From the IMG/VR virus record IMGVR_UViG_3300046657_000006, positions 1-64,000 of that record: a stretch of DNA of 64,000 nucleotides; one strand, 5' to 3'. Numbering within the stretch: the first letter of the stretch is position 1; each line of letters begins with the position of its first letter. This stretch comes from a virus. A program made the position numbers and the translations under genes. Shown one piece after another: positions 15,211-21,742 of the stretch. The notes beneath the pieces were generated by a model, which worked only from the letters and a program-made list of their open reading frames with translations, ran no database searches and was not told the origin of the DNA.

Positions 15211-15606
15211 CTATCGCTCCTCCACCTTGAAACGTCGGAATGTGTCGATCACTGCGTCCGCGAAGTCGAGGCGTTGCCCGTTCGCAAAGTTCTCCCCTAT
15301 GTACCTCCTGTCGCGCCCTTCGTATAGACTCCAATCGCCATCGTCAATTACCCTCAAAACCGCTTCACGTAGTAGCGACTCCTCCGCTGTCAACTTCCCT
15401 TGCTTGGCGGGAGGTGCAGCGTTCCACGGTTCCGCTTTGTTACCGGTTCCGATTACCTTCCCTTGACTGTCCTGAACAACCCAATCGGCACCGTCTGGCA
15501 CAAAGACCCTGCCGCCCGCGCCCTCATTTGTCCCCGCACCGCTTACGACCCGCTCACCCTCTGCTCTTGCTATAGCTGCTTCCATATGCTCATTTGCTTT
15601 CGACAT
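15211..15606 (-). CDS. Hypothetical protein
   Basis: Start at the ATG at 15606 (AAAAGGAG upstream). The 131-residue product has a Gly/Ala-rich middle (GAGTNEGAGGRVF) and a helical C-terminal half (LREAVLRVIDDGDW). It overlaps the upstream gene by 17 bases. No family recognised. Confidence 0.65.
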   Translation of the reverse strand: MSKANEHMEAAIARAEGERVVSGAGTNEGAGGRVFVPDGADWVVQDSQGKVIGTGNKAEPWNAAPPAKQGKLTAEESLLREAVLRVIDDGDWSLYEGRDRRYIGENFANGQRLDFADAVIDTFRRFKVEER

Positions 15607-15958
15607 TGGAACTCCTTTTGGGCGCAATCGCTTCTAGCACGTGGTTAACTGGAACATAATTCAGTTTCATGTCGCGAATCGCTTCCACAACGCGTTGGTA
15701 TTCAAGTTCCACTGCGTAGTCTAGCTGCGCTTGAGTGTAAAGCTCATCGACTGCCTCCATATGCGACGAGGCGGAACGTGGCGACACTTTCGCGTCTAAG
15801 GGCGTACCGTGAAAGGTTCGATCAACGTCTTCCGTCACCGTGTCGTGAACCTCATCGGCTGCGCGAAGTGAACAATAGGAACCGTCGTCTTCGACGTGCT
15901 CGCAGAAGATATACCCTTGCGCCGCTTTGAACTCGTGTCGTTTCTGCATCGCTCTCAT
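15590..15958 (-). CDS. Hypothetical protein with YTQAQ helix
   Basis: 122 residues. Contains a CEHVEDDGSYC pair early, then a charged linker and a helical segment (LYTQAQLDYAVELEYQRVVEAI) like that in other small proteins of this operon. The ATG overlaps the upstream stop (ATGA at 15955-15958). Unknown role. Confidence 0.65.
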   Translation of the reverse strand: MRAMQKRHEFKAAQGYIFCEHVEDDGSYCSLRAADEVHDTVTEDVDRTFHGTPLDAKVSPRSASSHMEAVDELYTQAQLDYAVELEYQRVVEAIRDMKLNYVPVNHVLEAIAPKRSSNVESK

Positions 15959-16194
15959 TGCTCCTTGCTGTCAGGCGTTACCTTTGTCAGACTGAATACG
16001 GCAACCTCTTGTACCGCGTTTTCATCGAGCGGCGTTATCGACATCAACTTATCCCACAGCGTTCGCAGTCCAGCCATGTCGGATGTAATCAAGATAAATT
16101 CGTTGCCATCTCGCCCTGTTGCCGCAAATCCCTTGTAGTAGGCTCCGCGCTCAACTTTGCCAATGGCTCGTTTAATCAGTTTCGGTCGATCCAT
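15955..16194 (-). CDS. Hypothetical protein
   Basis: 79 residues, beginning MDRPKLIKRAIGKVERGAYY; alpha/beta composition, no cysteine motif. GGAGAGAG precedes the ATG. First or second gene of the leftward accessory operon. No family recognised. Confidence 0.65.
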   Translation of the reverse strand: MDRPKLIKRAIGKVERGAYYKGFAATGRDGNEFILITSDMAGLRTLWDKLMSITPLDENAVQEVAVFSLTKVTPDSKEQ

Positions 16195-16241
16195 CTCTCT
16201 CCTTCATCCTCCTGTCGGTTTCCTAGTGGGGGGCTAGTTGG

Positions 16242-16604
16242 CTATCCGCGCAGCTCTTCGTTAATGAACTTGACCGCTTTCTCTTGGCCGTGCGTAATCC
16301 AGTCAAACTTGCCGTAAGATTCCACGGCCTTACGTAGATCGGCCTCATAATGGTCGCCACGAAACGAGTTGGCACCGAAGGCGATAACGTCTTGCGCAAG
16401 TAGTCCACGGTCAAACACAGCCACGTGGTAAGGCTCATCGAAAACGATTCCAATCATCTTTCCCTGCGCACCTTCGATCTCGTTCAGCTTGTCAATCAAT
16501 CGCGTTTTTGGTTTTGCAACTTCGCTGTCAACAAACTTCACGACGTAAAACCCCGCTCCGCTAACGCCGTTTCGGTGATACGCTACTTCTTCAATTTTAA
16601 TCAT
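16242..16604 (-). CDS. First gene of leftward accessory operon, hypothetical
   Basis: Start placed at the ATG at 16604, which has GAGGAGGA 7 bases upstream, giving a protein of 120 residues (MIKIEEVAYHRNGVSGAGFYVV...). An earlier in-frame ATG at 16637 lies 6 bases after the promoter -10 box and would give a leaderless 131-residue form. The protein has a beta-rich first half and a helical end and resembles conserved phage orphans. It is the promoter-proximal gene of the operon running down to 10987. Confidence 0.7.
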   Translation of the reverse strand: MIKIEEVAYHRNGVSGAGFYVVKFVDSEVAKPKTRLIDKLNEIEGAQGKMIGIVFDEPYHVAVFDRGLLAQDVIAFGANSFRGDHYEADLRKAVESYGKFDWITHGQEKAVKFINEELRG

Positions 16605-16643
16605 CACGTCCTCCTCAGTTGTTGCTCTAGTTGCCATGTGCAG

Positions 16644-16673
16644 AAGGTAGCACGACCAGAAAGTAAATGTCAA
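16644..16673 (-). promoter_or_regulatory. Leftward promoter of the accessory operon
   Basis: Minus strand: TTGACA (16673-16668), an 18-base spacer and TACCTT (16649-16644). The surrounding AGTTGTTGACA and the TACCTTCT box are also found at the promoter of the 10254 gene. It faces left, back to back with the rightward promoter at 16688-16716. Confidence 0.65.
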
Positions 16674-16687
16674 CAACTATTTTAACC

Positions 16688-16716
16688 TTGACGGTAAAAT
16701 CTTTTCAGCGTAGAGT
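16688..16716 (+). promoter_or_regulatory. Rightward promoter of the ribbon-helix-helix gene
   Basis: TTGACG (16688-16693), a 17-base spacer and TAGAGT (16711-16716). The ATG at 16725 lies 8 bases after the -10 box and has no ribosome-binding site, so the mRNA probably starts at or next to the start codon. The two divergent promoters share a region of about 90 bases, a natural place for one regulator to control both arms. Confidence 0.65.
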
Positions 16717-16724
16717 CTGCAAGC

Positions 16725-16913
16725 ATGGGAAGACCAAAACTGTCAGAAACAAAACAGCAAATAGCGGCACGGGTTGCTCCAAGCGTAAAAACGGCTATAG
16801 AGGCGATTGCGAGCAGCGAGCGGCGCACAGAGTCTCAAGTAATTGAAATGCTGCTTGAGCGGTCACTGAAAGCCAAAGCAAGACAGGAGAAAGCGTGGCG
16901 AGCAAGCTCCTAA
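16725..16913 (+). CDS. Ribbon-helix-helix regulator
   Basis: 62 residues: a basic N-terminal strand (KQQIAARVAPSVKT), helix A (KTAIEAIASSERR) and helix B (ESQVIEMLLERSLKAKA), the CopG/Arc fold. Likely a dimeric repressor binding the divergent promoters immediately upstream. It overlaps the replication-initiator-like gene by 19 bases, so both are expressed together, linking regulation to replication. Confidence 0.75.
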   Translation: MGRPKLSETKQQIAARVAPSVKTAIEAIASSERRTESQVIEMLLERSLKAKARQEKAWRASS

Positions 16914-17329
16914 TCAGCGAAGAGCCGCTCCAAGTGTTGCCGAGCCTTGCCGTCTTAATCGGACTACCGGAGGCAATGGTACTTCAGCAACTTCATTACT
17001 GGCTAAAGAAGTCCAAACACGAACACGACGGTCGGGCGTGGGTTTACAACACTCTTGGAGAGTGGCAATCGCAGTTCCCTTTTTGGTCAGAGTCCGTGCT
17101 TCAAAGAACAATGAAGAGCCTTTCAGATCAAGGACTGGTTAGGGTTCACAAGTTCAATAAAGAGAATTGGGATCGCACCAATTGGTATACAATCGAGTAC
17201 GAGGCTGTGGATAACCTTGTGGAAAAGTCTGTGGAAATCTCCGAAACGTGTGACCGAAAACGAATCACGATAGCTACAAAAAGGCGTCTACGATCACGCG
17301 GATTTGCACTATCGAGGGTTCAGGAGTGA
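16895..17329 (+). CDS. Replication-initiator-like protein (DnaD/RepA-type winged helix)
   Basis: 144 residues, GTG start at 16895 with CAGGAG upstream. Residues about 5-115 match phage replication proteins: EPLQVLPSLAVLIGLPEAMVLQQLHYWL, DGRAWVYNTLGEWQSQFPFWSE and DRTNWYTIEYEAV. That domain is a winged helix that begins many phage initiators and DnaD-type proteins. The usual C-terminal part is missing; the frame ends at a TGA and is followed by short repeats, so it may be a short form. Likely binds the nearby repeats or helps load the helicase. Confidence 0.75.
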   Translation: MASKLLISEEPLQVLPSLAVLIGLPEAMVLQQLHYWLKKSKHEHDGRAWVYNTLGEWQSQFPFWSESVLQRTMKSLSDQGLVRVHKFNKENWDRTNWYTIEYEAVDNLVEKSVEISETCDRKRITIATKRRLRSRGFALSRVQE

Positions 17330-17343
17330 GCCTTCTCTTAAAG

Positions 17344-17420
17344 ATCAGAGATTAACTATCAGAGAATAACAGTCAGAGAGTTTCGTTCTCAAACGACTTC
17401 ATCTTGAAAAACAGATGAAG
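17344..17420 (+). repeat. Iteron-like repeats and inverted repeat (origin candidate)
   Basis: Three adjacent copies of a 14-base unit, ATCAGAGATTAACT, ATCAGAGAATAACA and GTCAGAGAGTTTCG, occupy 17344-17385, followed by a perfect 8-base inverted repeat, CTTCATCT / AGATGAAG (17397-17420). They lie directly downstream of the initiator-like gene. Tandem short repeats next to an initiator gene are typical of iteron-type origins, but the third copy is poorly conserved and the region may also be a decayed gene end. Confidence 0.45.
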
Positions 17421-17470
17421 AGGTCAATCAAAAGCTCCTGAGATTAAAAACAGGGAGAGGACAAAATCTG

Positions 17471-17499
17471 GTGACAAGGCAAAGATACTCTGATAAAAT
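17471..17499 (+). promoter_or_regulatory. Rightward promoter with extended -10 before 17508
   Basis: GTGACA (17471-17476), a 17-base spacer and TAAAAT (17494-17499), preceded by TGA to give an extended -10 (TGATAAAAT). The ATG at 17508 follows 8 bases later without a ribosome-binding site, another leaderless-type start. Confidence 0.65.
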
Positions 17500-17507
17500 C
17501 CTTGGTC

Positions 17508-17612
17508 ATGGACAAGTTCAGTAAATGCAAGCAGCATCCCGAGCGTGAAGCGGTTGTTGAAGGGGTGTGTCAAGAATGCTGGGACAGGGCGCTTTTGGTG
17601 GCGTGCAGTTAG
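17508..17612 (+). CDS. Tiny zinc-binding protein (34 residues)
   Basis: Encodes MDKFSKCKQHPEREAVV...CQECWDRALLVACS: a C-x2-H pair followed by a CxxC pair, which can bind one zinc ion. Too short for the ordinary gene threshold, but supported by its promoter and the coherent zinc motif. Similar micro zinc proteins are at 24771 and 14781. No family recognised. Confidence 0.55.
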   Translation: MDKFSKCKQHPEREAVVEGVCQECWDRALLVACS

Positions 17613-17628
17613 GTCGAGGTTAAAAACC

Positions 17629-17859
17629 ATGACAATCTTACTTGCAGGAGTTCTCGGCGGAAGTGGTTTGCTTTCCATCTTAATCACTCTTGTGGTCGTC
17701 CTGATAATCTGCGGGTTGATTTTCTGGGCGGTCAACAAACTAAGCGCAGCTTTTGGAATCCCTGAGCCAATCAAGGCGGTGATCATAGTAATATTGGTGA
17801 TTATCGTTGTATTGCTTTTGCTGGGACTTTTGACTGGTGCTGTACCGATGAGGCTGTGA
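17629..17859 (+). CDS. Two-helix membrane protein (holin candidate)
   Basis: Start taken at the ATG at 17629; the open frame extends to 17545. The 76-residue product has two hydrophobic helices (about residues 10-34 and 50-70) with a short loop (NKLSAAFGIPEPIKAV) between them and a small basic tail. This is class II holin topology and close to small phage membrane proteins of unknown role. A holin would collapse the host membrane at the end of infection; the only peptidoglycan enzyme visible in this window is in the virion protein at 43668. Confidence 0.65.
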   Translation: MTILLAGVLGGSGLLSILITLVVVLIICGLIFWAVNKLSAAFGIPEPIKAVIIVILVIIVVLLLLGLLTGAVPMRL

Positions 17860-17860
17860 A

Positions 17861-18136
17861 ATGAACGAAACCAACGAAAATACTTCTGAGATTGGCACTG
17901 GTTCAGTTTGGGGTAACGGAGAGTTATCTGCGGCTGGTCATTCAGGGTGGAACTTATACATCTGGACAGACGGGGTGGTGGTAGTTGCTCGGTCGGTCAA
18001 TCAGGCAAGAGAAATAGCCGCCCAACGGTTGACAGAATTCCCAGCCGCTTGCGCAATTGTTCAAAGCTCCGAACCCACGATCACGTCTGCCCCAGGTGTG
18101 CGGCTACTCTTCCGCACGGCTATGCGCGTATCTTGA
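17861..18136 (+). CDS. Hypothetical protein with Arg-rich tail
   Basis: 91 residues, starting at the ATG just after the holin-like gene stop (TGAAATG). The middle (GHSGWNLYIWTDGVVVVARSVNQARE) is beta-rich. The C-terminus changes character, with a hydrophobic, basic stretch (GVRLLFRTAMRVS). The frame after its TGA continues open, in the same frame, into the next gene, so the two could be one interrupted gene. Unknown function. Confidence 0.5.
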   Translation: MNETNENTSEIGTGSVWGNGELSAAGHSGWNLYIWTDGVVVVARSVNQAREIAAQRLTEFPAACAIVQSSEPTITSAPGVRLLFRTAMRVS

Positions 18137-18175
18137 AATGCTTTGCCGTCGCAGTTTATCTTTGGAGCGTTAACG

Positions 18176-18418
18176 GTGTATCAATTCATTCGAGAGTTGA
18201 TTAACCGGAAAGCTCGCAAAGGTGAGTACGCGCACCTATTGGCTTTAGCGCAATCAATGGCGCATATGCGGGATGTTTGTGAGTTGACACTAAGTGGCAA
18301 CGCTCTAAAATCAGAACCAGCAGCGCGACAGTTTACAAGGCAGATTCAGAGTGAATTGTTAACCTTACAAGCGCAGGTGAACGCGCTAATGGAAGCAGTC
18401 AAGCCAAAGAAAGACTAG
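18176..18418 (+). CDS. Hypothetical helical protein
   Basis: Start taken at a GTG at 18176 with GGAG 8 bases upstream; a TTG at 18143 is possible. The 80-residue product is helical (YQFIRELINRKARKGEYAHLLALAQSMAHMRD...) and ends in a Lys-rich tail. It is in the same frame as the preceding gene, separated only by a TGA at 18134-18136. No family recognised. Confidence 0.5.
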   Translation: MYQFIRELINRKARKGEYAHLLALAQSMAHMRDVCELTLSGNALKSEPAARQFTRQIQSELLTLQAQVNALMEAVKPKKD

Positions 18419-18482
18419 CGTTTCTTCCATCGTGTTTTAGCGGCTTTCTTGGCGATTGCTTTACGTTGCTCCTGATCCTATC

Positions 18483-18692
18483 ATGTCTGGATTTCAACCG
18501 TCGCAAGCGGAAACCATACTTCATACGGCTGTTAGTTGCCGAGAACCTCTGTATCACACCCGCTGGCTGATGGCACACAATCACTTCCACGAAATAGTGC
18601 ATACGGAAGGCTCTAGTTCTCTTATGGCTGCTTGGAATGAATACCTAAAAGAACTAGAGACCGCCGAGGTTAAGGCCAAAACACCAGCCTAG
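18483..18692 (+). CDS. Hypothetical small protein
   Basis: Start taken at the ATG at 18483 (MSGFQPSQAETILHTAVSCREPLYHTRW). The 69-residue product has histidine-rich helices (HNHFHEIVH) but no complete metal-binding motif. No clear ribosome-binding site. The 60 bases upstream of it, read on the minus strand, give a run of Lys/Ala-rich codons but have no start codon. Confidence 0.5.
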   Translation: MSGFQPSQAETILHTAVSCREPLYHTRWLMAHNHFHEIVHTEGSSSLMAAWNEYLKELETAEVKAKTPA

Positions 18693-18707
18693 AAAACATA
18701 GACATAT

Positions 18708-18739
18708 ACTGGCTTCGTCGAGCTTGTGTGACCGCCAGT
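18708..18739. terminator. Hairpin between convergent genes
   Basis: ACTGGC (18708-18713) and GCCAGT (18734-18739) can pair across a 20-base loop in the 61-base gap between the rightward gene ending at 18692 and the leftward gene ending at 18754. No T run follows, so termination is only suggested by position. Confidence 0.3.
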
Positions 18740-18753
18740 ACCGCCTTTCATTC

Positions 18754-19035
18754 CTAGTCGGATAAAGTATGGGTAACAAAGCCAACAGGCGTAATCAAAC
18801 TACTACCCAACTTTGCATTGAGAAGCTGCAATATAGGATTCCATTTCTTGGGCGGTTTGACGTAGTTACTAAACCATTGCATGCCGTTCGTTATCCAGGC
18901 TCGGCGGAGTTCTGGCAGTGTTTGATGGTAAGTATCGTTCTCAAATTCAGTACCGCAACACGGGCAGATGTTAAAATCCTCCGGTGCGTCGGTCATTTGA
19001 TCAAAAGCGCAAACTGGACAGGTGTAATAGTTCAT
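18754..19035 (-). CDS. CPCC-type cysteine-rich protein
   Basis: 93 residues on the strand opposite to its neighbours. The N-terminal half (YYTCPVCAFDQMTD...FNICPCCGTEFEND) and the ELRRAWITNGMQWF segment match the cysteine-rich CPCC family, which is scattered through bacteria and phages and thought to bind zinc. The family is small and of unknown role. The start overlaps the stop of a tiny upstream gene (ATGA). Its lone orientation and gene type suggest separate acquisition. Confidence 0.8.
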   Translation of the reverse strand: MNYYTCPVCAFDQMTDAPEDFNICPCCGTEFENDTYHQTLPELRRAWITNGMQWFSNYVKPPKKWNPILQLLNAKLGSSLITPVGFVTHTLSD

Positions 19036-19115
19036 TTCTTGTCGAACTCATCAATGACATACTTTCGCTTGTCGAGCGGTCGGAAGTATGTACGCAAGTA
19101 GTTATCCTTGTCCAC
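19032..19115 (-). CDS. Possible tiny gene upstream of the CPCC gene
   Basis: A 27-codon frame (GTG start) with sequence MDKDNYLRTYFRPLDKRKYVIDEF..., overlapping the CPCC start by ATGA. The composition is protein-like and the coupling is good, but no ribosome-binding site is visible and no family is recognised. It could be the tail of a longer lost gene. Confidence 0.4.
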   Translation of the reverse strand: MDKDNYLRTYFRPLDKRKYVIDEFDKK

Positions 19116-19167
19116 TATTTCAAAATGAACCAGTGCCTATTTGACAGGTTAATGCTAAGATTCCAGC

Positions 19168-19827
19168 ATGAGCACTGCGCTAACAGGGATACCAAGTTCC
19201 CCTGTATTTCACCCAGCAACGAACTCTGGTCTAACTCTCAAGCAGCAGCTCTTCATCAAGCACTACCTTGAACTCTCTCTAAATGGCGGCGACAAAAGAA
19301 GTTACGGCGTTGAAGCCGCAAAACTAGCAGGCTATTCAGGCAGTAACGGAACGCTCGCTGCCATTGCCTCAGAAAACTTAACCAAGCCTAACATCCGCGC
19401 AGAGATAACCAGACTCTTCAATCCTCTTGCCTCAGCAGAGGAAACCCTTGCAAGGCTTACAAAGTACTCCAGAAGCTCAATTGCTGACGTTTTAGATGGC
19501 TCTGGCTCATTTGACCTTGATTATGCCAAGGCTAACCATGCTGACGATCTAATCAAAAAGCTCAAGATTAAGCGCAGAATCATCCCCGTAAAGGACGGAG
19601 AGCCTGAAACCGAGATAACCCACGAAATAGAGCTTTACGACGCGATGCAGGCCACGGAAACGCTAGCAAAACACCACGGATTGCTGGTCGATAGGTCTGA
19701 ATCAATCAAAATCAACGTTGACCTAAAAGCTGAGGATTTAGCGAGTATTCTACAAGGTGCGCTGTCAGCAGGAGCAATTGATGTAAGTGGTACAGTTGTT
19801 ATGCCAAAGACGAGTGAAATCGACTGA
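19168..19827 (+). CDS. terS: Terminase small subunit
   Basis: 219 residues. Residues about 22-85 match the terminase small-subunit DNA-binding domain: GLTLKQQLFIKHYLE..., VEAAKLAGYSGSNGTLAAIASENL and TKPNIRAEI. The C-terminal part (about 100-215) is the oligomerisation region. Small terminase subunits recognise the packaging site and stimulate the large subunit. It is 15 kb from the large subunit (35211), which is unusual because they are normally adjacent. The ATG lies 6 bases after a weak -10-like TAAGAT and has no ribosome-binding site. TTGACA lies at 19151-19156, too close to pair with that -10. Confidence 0.85.
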   Translation: MSTALTGIPSSPVFHPATNSGLTLKQQLFIKHYLELSLNGGDKRSYGVEAAKLAGYSGSNGTLAAIASENLTKPNIRAEITRLFNPLASAEETLARLTKYSRSSIADVLDGSGSFDLDYAKANHADDLIKKLKIKRRIIPVKDGEPETEITHEIELYDAMQATETLAKHHGLLVDRSESIKINVDLKAEDLASILQGALSAGAIDVSGTVVMPKTSEID

Positions 19828-20262
19828 ATATTTACAGGGATTTGATAATGTTCTGTAAGTTATAGCAAATAGCCTACGTTACGGCGAAGTAGGACGCACC
19901 GCGCTAATTCACCCCTTCTCTCACCCCTCTAACTAATAGATAAATAAGAACATAGCGCACCATGCGCCCGTGCTGGCTGACAGTTGGAGCAGACGTGCGT
20001 TCATGCGTCCATTGTACCACGCTTAAACAGTGAGATGTTAGGTGAACAGTGGGCAGCTAAGTCATTGACTGGTAAGGGGTAGGGGGCGGGGGTTAACTTT
20101 TCAGGGCAGAATGTACAGGCGATGACGTAGGGGTTCGCGAGGCTAGGGGTTCTTTTCAGGGCGAGGCTATAGCGCGTGGGAGCGAGGTTCGTTTAGGGGG
20201 CGTTTTCAGGAGTTGTAAAATAGGTATTGCGTGTTACGGTAAGACGTGTTACCTTGCTTGGT
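19828..20262 (+). other. Non-coding region downstream of terS
   Basis: 435 bases with no credible gene. It carries three imperfect repeats at 20089-20212 (listed separately) and, next to 20263, CGTGTTAC repeated with GGTAA...TTACC symmetry (20230-20252) that may be an operator for the next gene. Such a region after terS is a natural candidate for a packaging (pac/cos) site. Confidence 0.5.
20089..20212 (+). repeat. Three imperfect GGGG...TTTTCAGG repeats
   Basis: Copies at 20089-20109 (GGGGTTAACTTTTCAGGGCAG), 20146-20165 (GGGGTTCTTTTCAGGGCGAG) and 20196-20212 (GGGGGCGTTTTCAGGAG), 57 and 50 bases apart, about five helical turns. Similar spacing of short repeats occurs in terminase or initiator binding sites. 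They lie downstream of the small terminase gene. Confidence 0.5.
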
Positions 20263-20628
20263 ATGGAAGAACAAGAGATTGAGAAGGCGGTAATAGGGTC
20301 GGTACGGCTGGATTCTGACGTATGGGAGGCGGTGCGAGCGATGCCGGAGTCTTTGAACGTGTATTTACGGCGGGGACTGTTGGGGGGAGGGCTGGTATCG
20401 CGCAAAATTTCCAAGAAACAGGCTCAGGTAGACGCGTTGAGGGCGTCTGACCCGCTGGCGACAATTATGGAGCGAGAGGACATAGAGCACGGGAACATGG
20501 ATTTGCCTTCATCTGGGTCGATTGCGACTTTGGATGCTGTATCGCCTGTGGCGAACTCAAAGACCGGAAAGGCGTCAGTGCAGGTATATCAGAATCGGAT
20601 GCGGCAGAAGGGGGATAAGACGCGATAG
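20263..20628 (+). CDS. Possible ribbon-helix-helix-like regulator
   Basis: Start taken at the ATG at 20263, which lies 7 bases after TACCTT and has no ribosome-binding site; the frame is open to 20227. The 121-residue product begins with an acidic head and IGSVRLDSDVWEAVRAMPESLNVYLRRGL, which resembles a strand followed by a helix of small DNA-binding regulators; the rest is a flexible charged tail. It overlaps or abuts the HNH gene (stop 20628, next ATG 20629). The symmetric repeats just upstream could be its operator. Confidence 0.55.
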   Translation: MEEQEIEKAVIGSVRLDSDVWEAVRAMPESLNVYLRRGLLGGGLVSRKISKKQAQVDALRASDPLATIMEREDIEHGNMDLPSSGSIATLDAVSPVANSKTGKASVQVYQNRMRQKGDKTR

Positions 20629-21120
20629 ATGAGGGTGTCTAGCTTCAAACTGCGAAGACTTGTATTTCAGCGCGATTCCGGCGTTTGCGCTAAGTGTTTT
20701 GCCGATTGCGAAAAGACCGCTCGTGTCTATGCGGGGATACGGGAGAGTGAAGCAAGATTTTTATACGCCCAAATACTTCTCCTCACTCAGGAATCGCATC
20801 CGTTTTGGGAAGTTGACCACATTAAGGAGGTTGCCGATGGAGGTAGCAACGACTTGAGCAACCTTCAAACGCTTTGCATTGGCTGCCATTTCACTAAAAC
20901 GCAGCTATGGAAGGCCAGTAAGCCCAAAGCGATTCGAATCAGACCTAGAAAGACCATAATTCCGAGGCGGTCAACGTCGTTTCGGCTACCAATGGACGTG
21001 GTTGCCACTTTAACTCGATGGGCAAGCGCGGCGGACATCTCGGTTAGCGCCGTTATTATAAATTGCGTTCGGCAAAGGGCGGGGAACACGACGCCGATGC
21101 GCGAGAAGGAGAAACGGTAG
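20629..21120 (+). CDS. HNH endonuclease with C-terminal ribbon-helix-helix-like domain
   Basis: 163 residues. Residues about 10-90 contain the HNH core: CAKC near residue 20, VDHIKEVADGGSNDLSNLQTLC and CHFTK. The C-terminal part (STSFRLPMDVVATLTRWASAADISVSAVIINCV) looks like a ribbon-helix-helix DNA-binding domain. The first part resembles HNH proteins of the McrA/DUF family; the second would give site targeting. Possibly a homing-type or packaging-associated nuclease. It starts at the ATG immediately after the previous stop. Confidence 0.7.
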   Translation: MRVSSFKLRRLVFQRDSGVCAKCFADCEKTARVYAGIRESEARFLYAQILLLTQESHPFWEVDHIKEVADGGSNDLSNLQTLCIGCHFTKTQLWKASKPKAIRIRPRKTIIPRRSTSFRLPMDVVATLTRWASAADISVSAVIINCVRQRAGNTTPMREKEKR

Positions 21121-21149
21121 TCGTTATTGAAGCCAAAGGACAGGAAGAG

Positions 21150-21308
21150 ATGAGGGTTCGAACACTTACGGCAATGAACTTGGCGACCGTTATCATGGCA
21201 GGCGTTCTGTTTGCAACGGTGTCCTTTTGGTGGCGATGGCTGTGGCTGGTGGTAGCAGTTTTCAGTTGCGTTTCTATTGTTCTAAGAGTGAAAGAAACCA
21301 ATGACTAA
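21150..21308 (+). CDS. Small two-helix membrane protein
   Basis: Start at the ATG at 21150 with AAAGGACAGGAAGAG upstream. The 52-residue product has two hydrophobic segments (TAMNLATVIMAGVLFATV and WWRWLWLVVAVFSCVSIVL) separated by a Trp-rich turn, then a short basic tail. The topology resembles small holins or membrane regulators. It overlaps the next gene by 8 bases. Confidence 0.55.
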   Translation: MRVRTLTAMNLATVIMAGVLFATVSFWWRWLWLVVAVFSCVSIVLRVKETND

Positions 21309-21492
21309 ATTATCAAAGAAGGCACAACGGGCAAGGGGAAACTCGGTGACGGAAACGATTTCGATTCACCCTCCGCAGCCTGTAACGGTAACTCTTCCTA
21401 ATGGCGAGCAAGAGGTTTTGAATGTCGGGGATTCCATTGTAGAGAATTTGGACGGGACGCATGAAGTTCTACGGGGTGGAGATAAGGACTGA
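21301..21492 (+). CDS. Small hypothetical protein
   Basis: 63 residues with a basic N-terminus and a beta-rich middle (PPQPVTVTLPNGEQEVLNVGDSIVENLDG). It overlaps the preceding gene and is followed by an 11-base gap. No family recognised. Confidence 0.6.
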   Translation: MTKLSKKAQRARGNSVTETISIHPPQPVTVTLPNGEQEVLNVGDSIVENLDGTHEVLRGGDKD

Positions 21493-21503
21493 GGGAGCGT
21501 GCT

Positions 21504-21713
21504 ATGAGCGAAGAAAGTTACGTTAAGAACAGTTTTATTGTAGGGCGCGACGGTGATCCCTATGTATTTAAGGAACGAATTTCTGAAGGGATTGTTCTCG
21601 CTCGCCTTGATCGGTACGCGGTCGTTCCCTTAGAGCGGTATTTTGACTTGAGCGTGCAGGATAACGTCCGTCAATTATTGGCCGAGGATGCAGTGAAGTC
21701 AAAAGCCGACTGA
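21504..21713 (+). CDS. Small hypothetical protein
   Basis: 69 residues, alpha/beta composition (SFIVGRDGDPYVFKERISEGIVL), no metal motif. GGGAGCG lies before the ATG. No family recognised. Confidence 0.6.
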   Translation: MSEESYVKNSFIVGRDGDPYVFKERISEGIVLARLDRYAVVPLERYFDLSVQDNVRQLLAEDAVKSKAD

Positions 21714-21742
21714 TTCTGTACTAGCCTAAGAGGGGGAGAAAA

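Noticed and set aside
18419-18482. A minus-strand Lys/Ala-rich coding fragment
   Set aside because: It reads well for about 20 codons (QRKAIAKKAAKTRWKKR) but has no start codon and is cut by stops upstream. Probably a remnant or chance.
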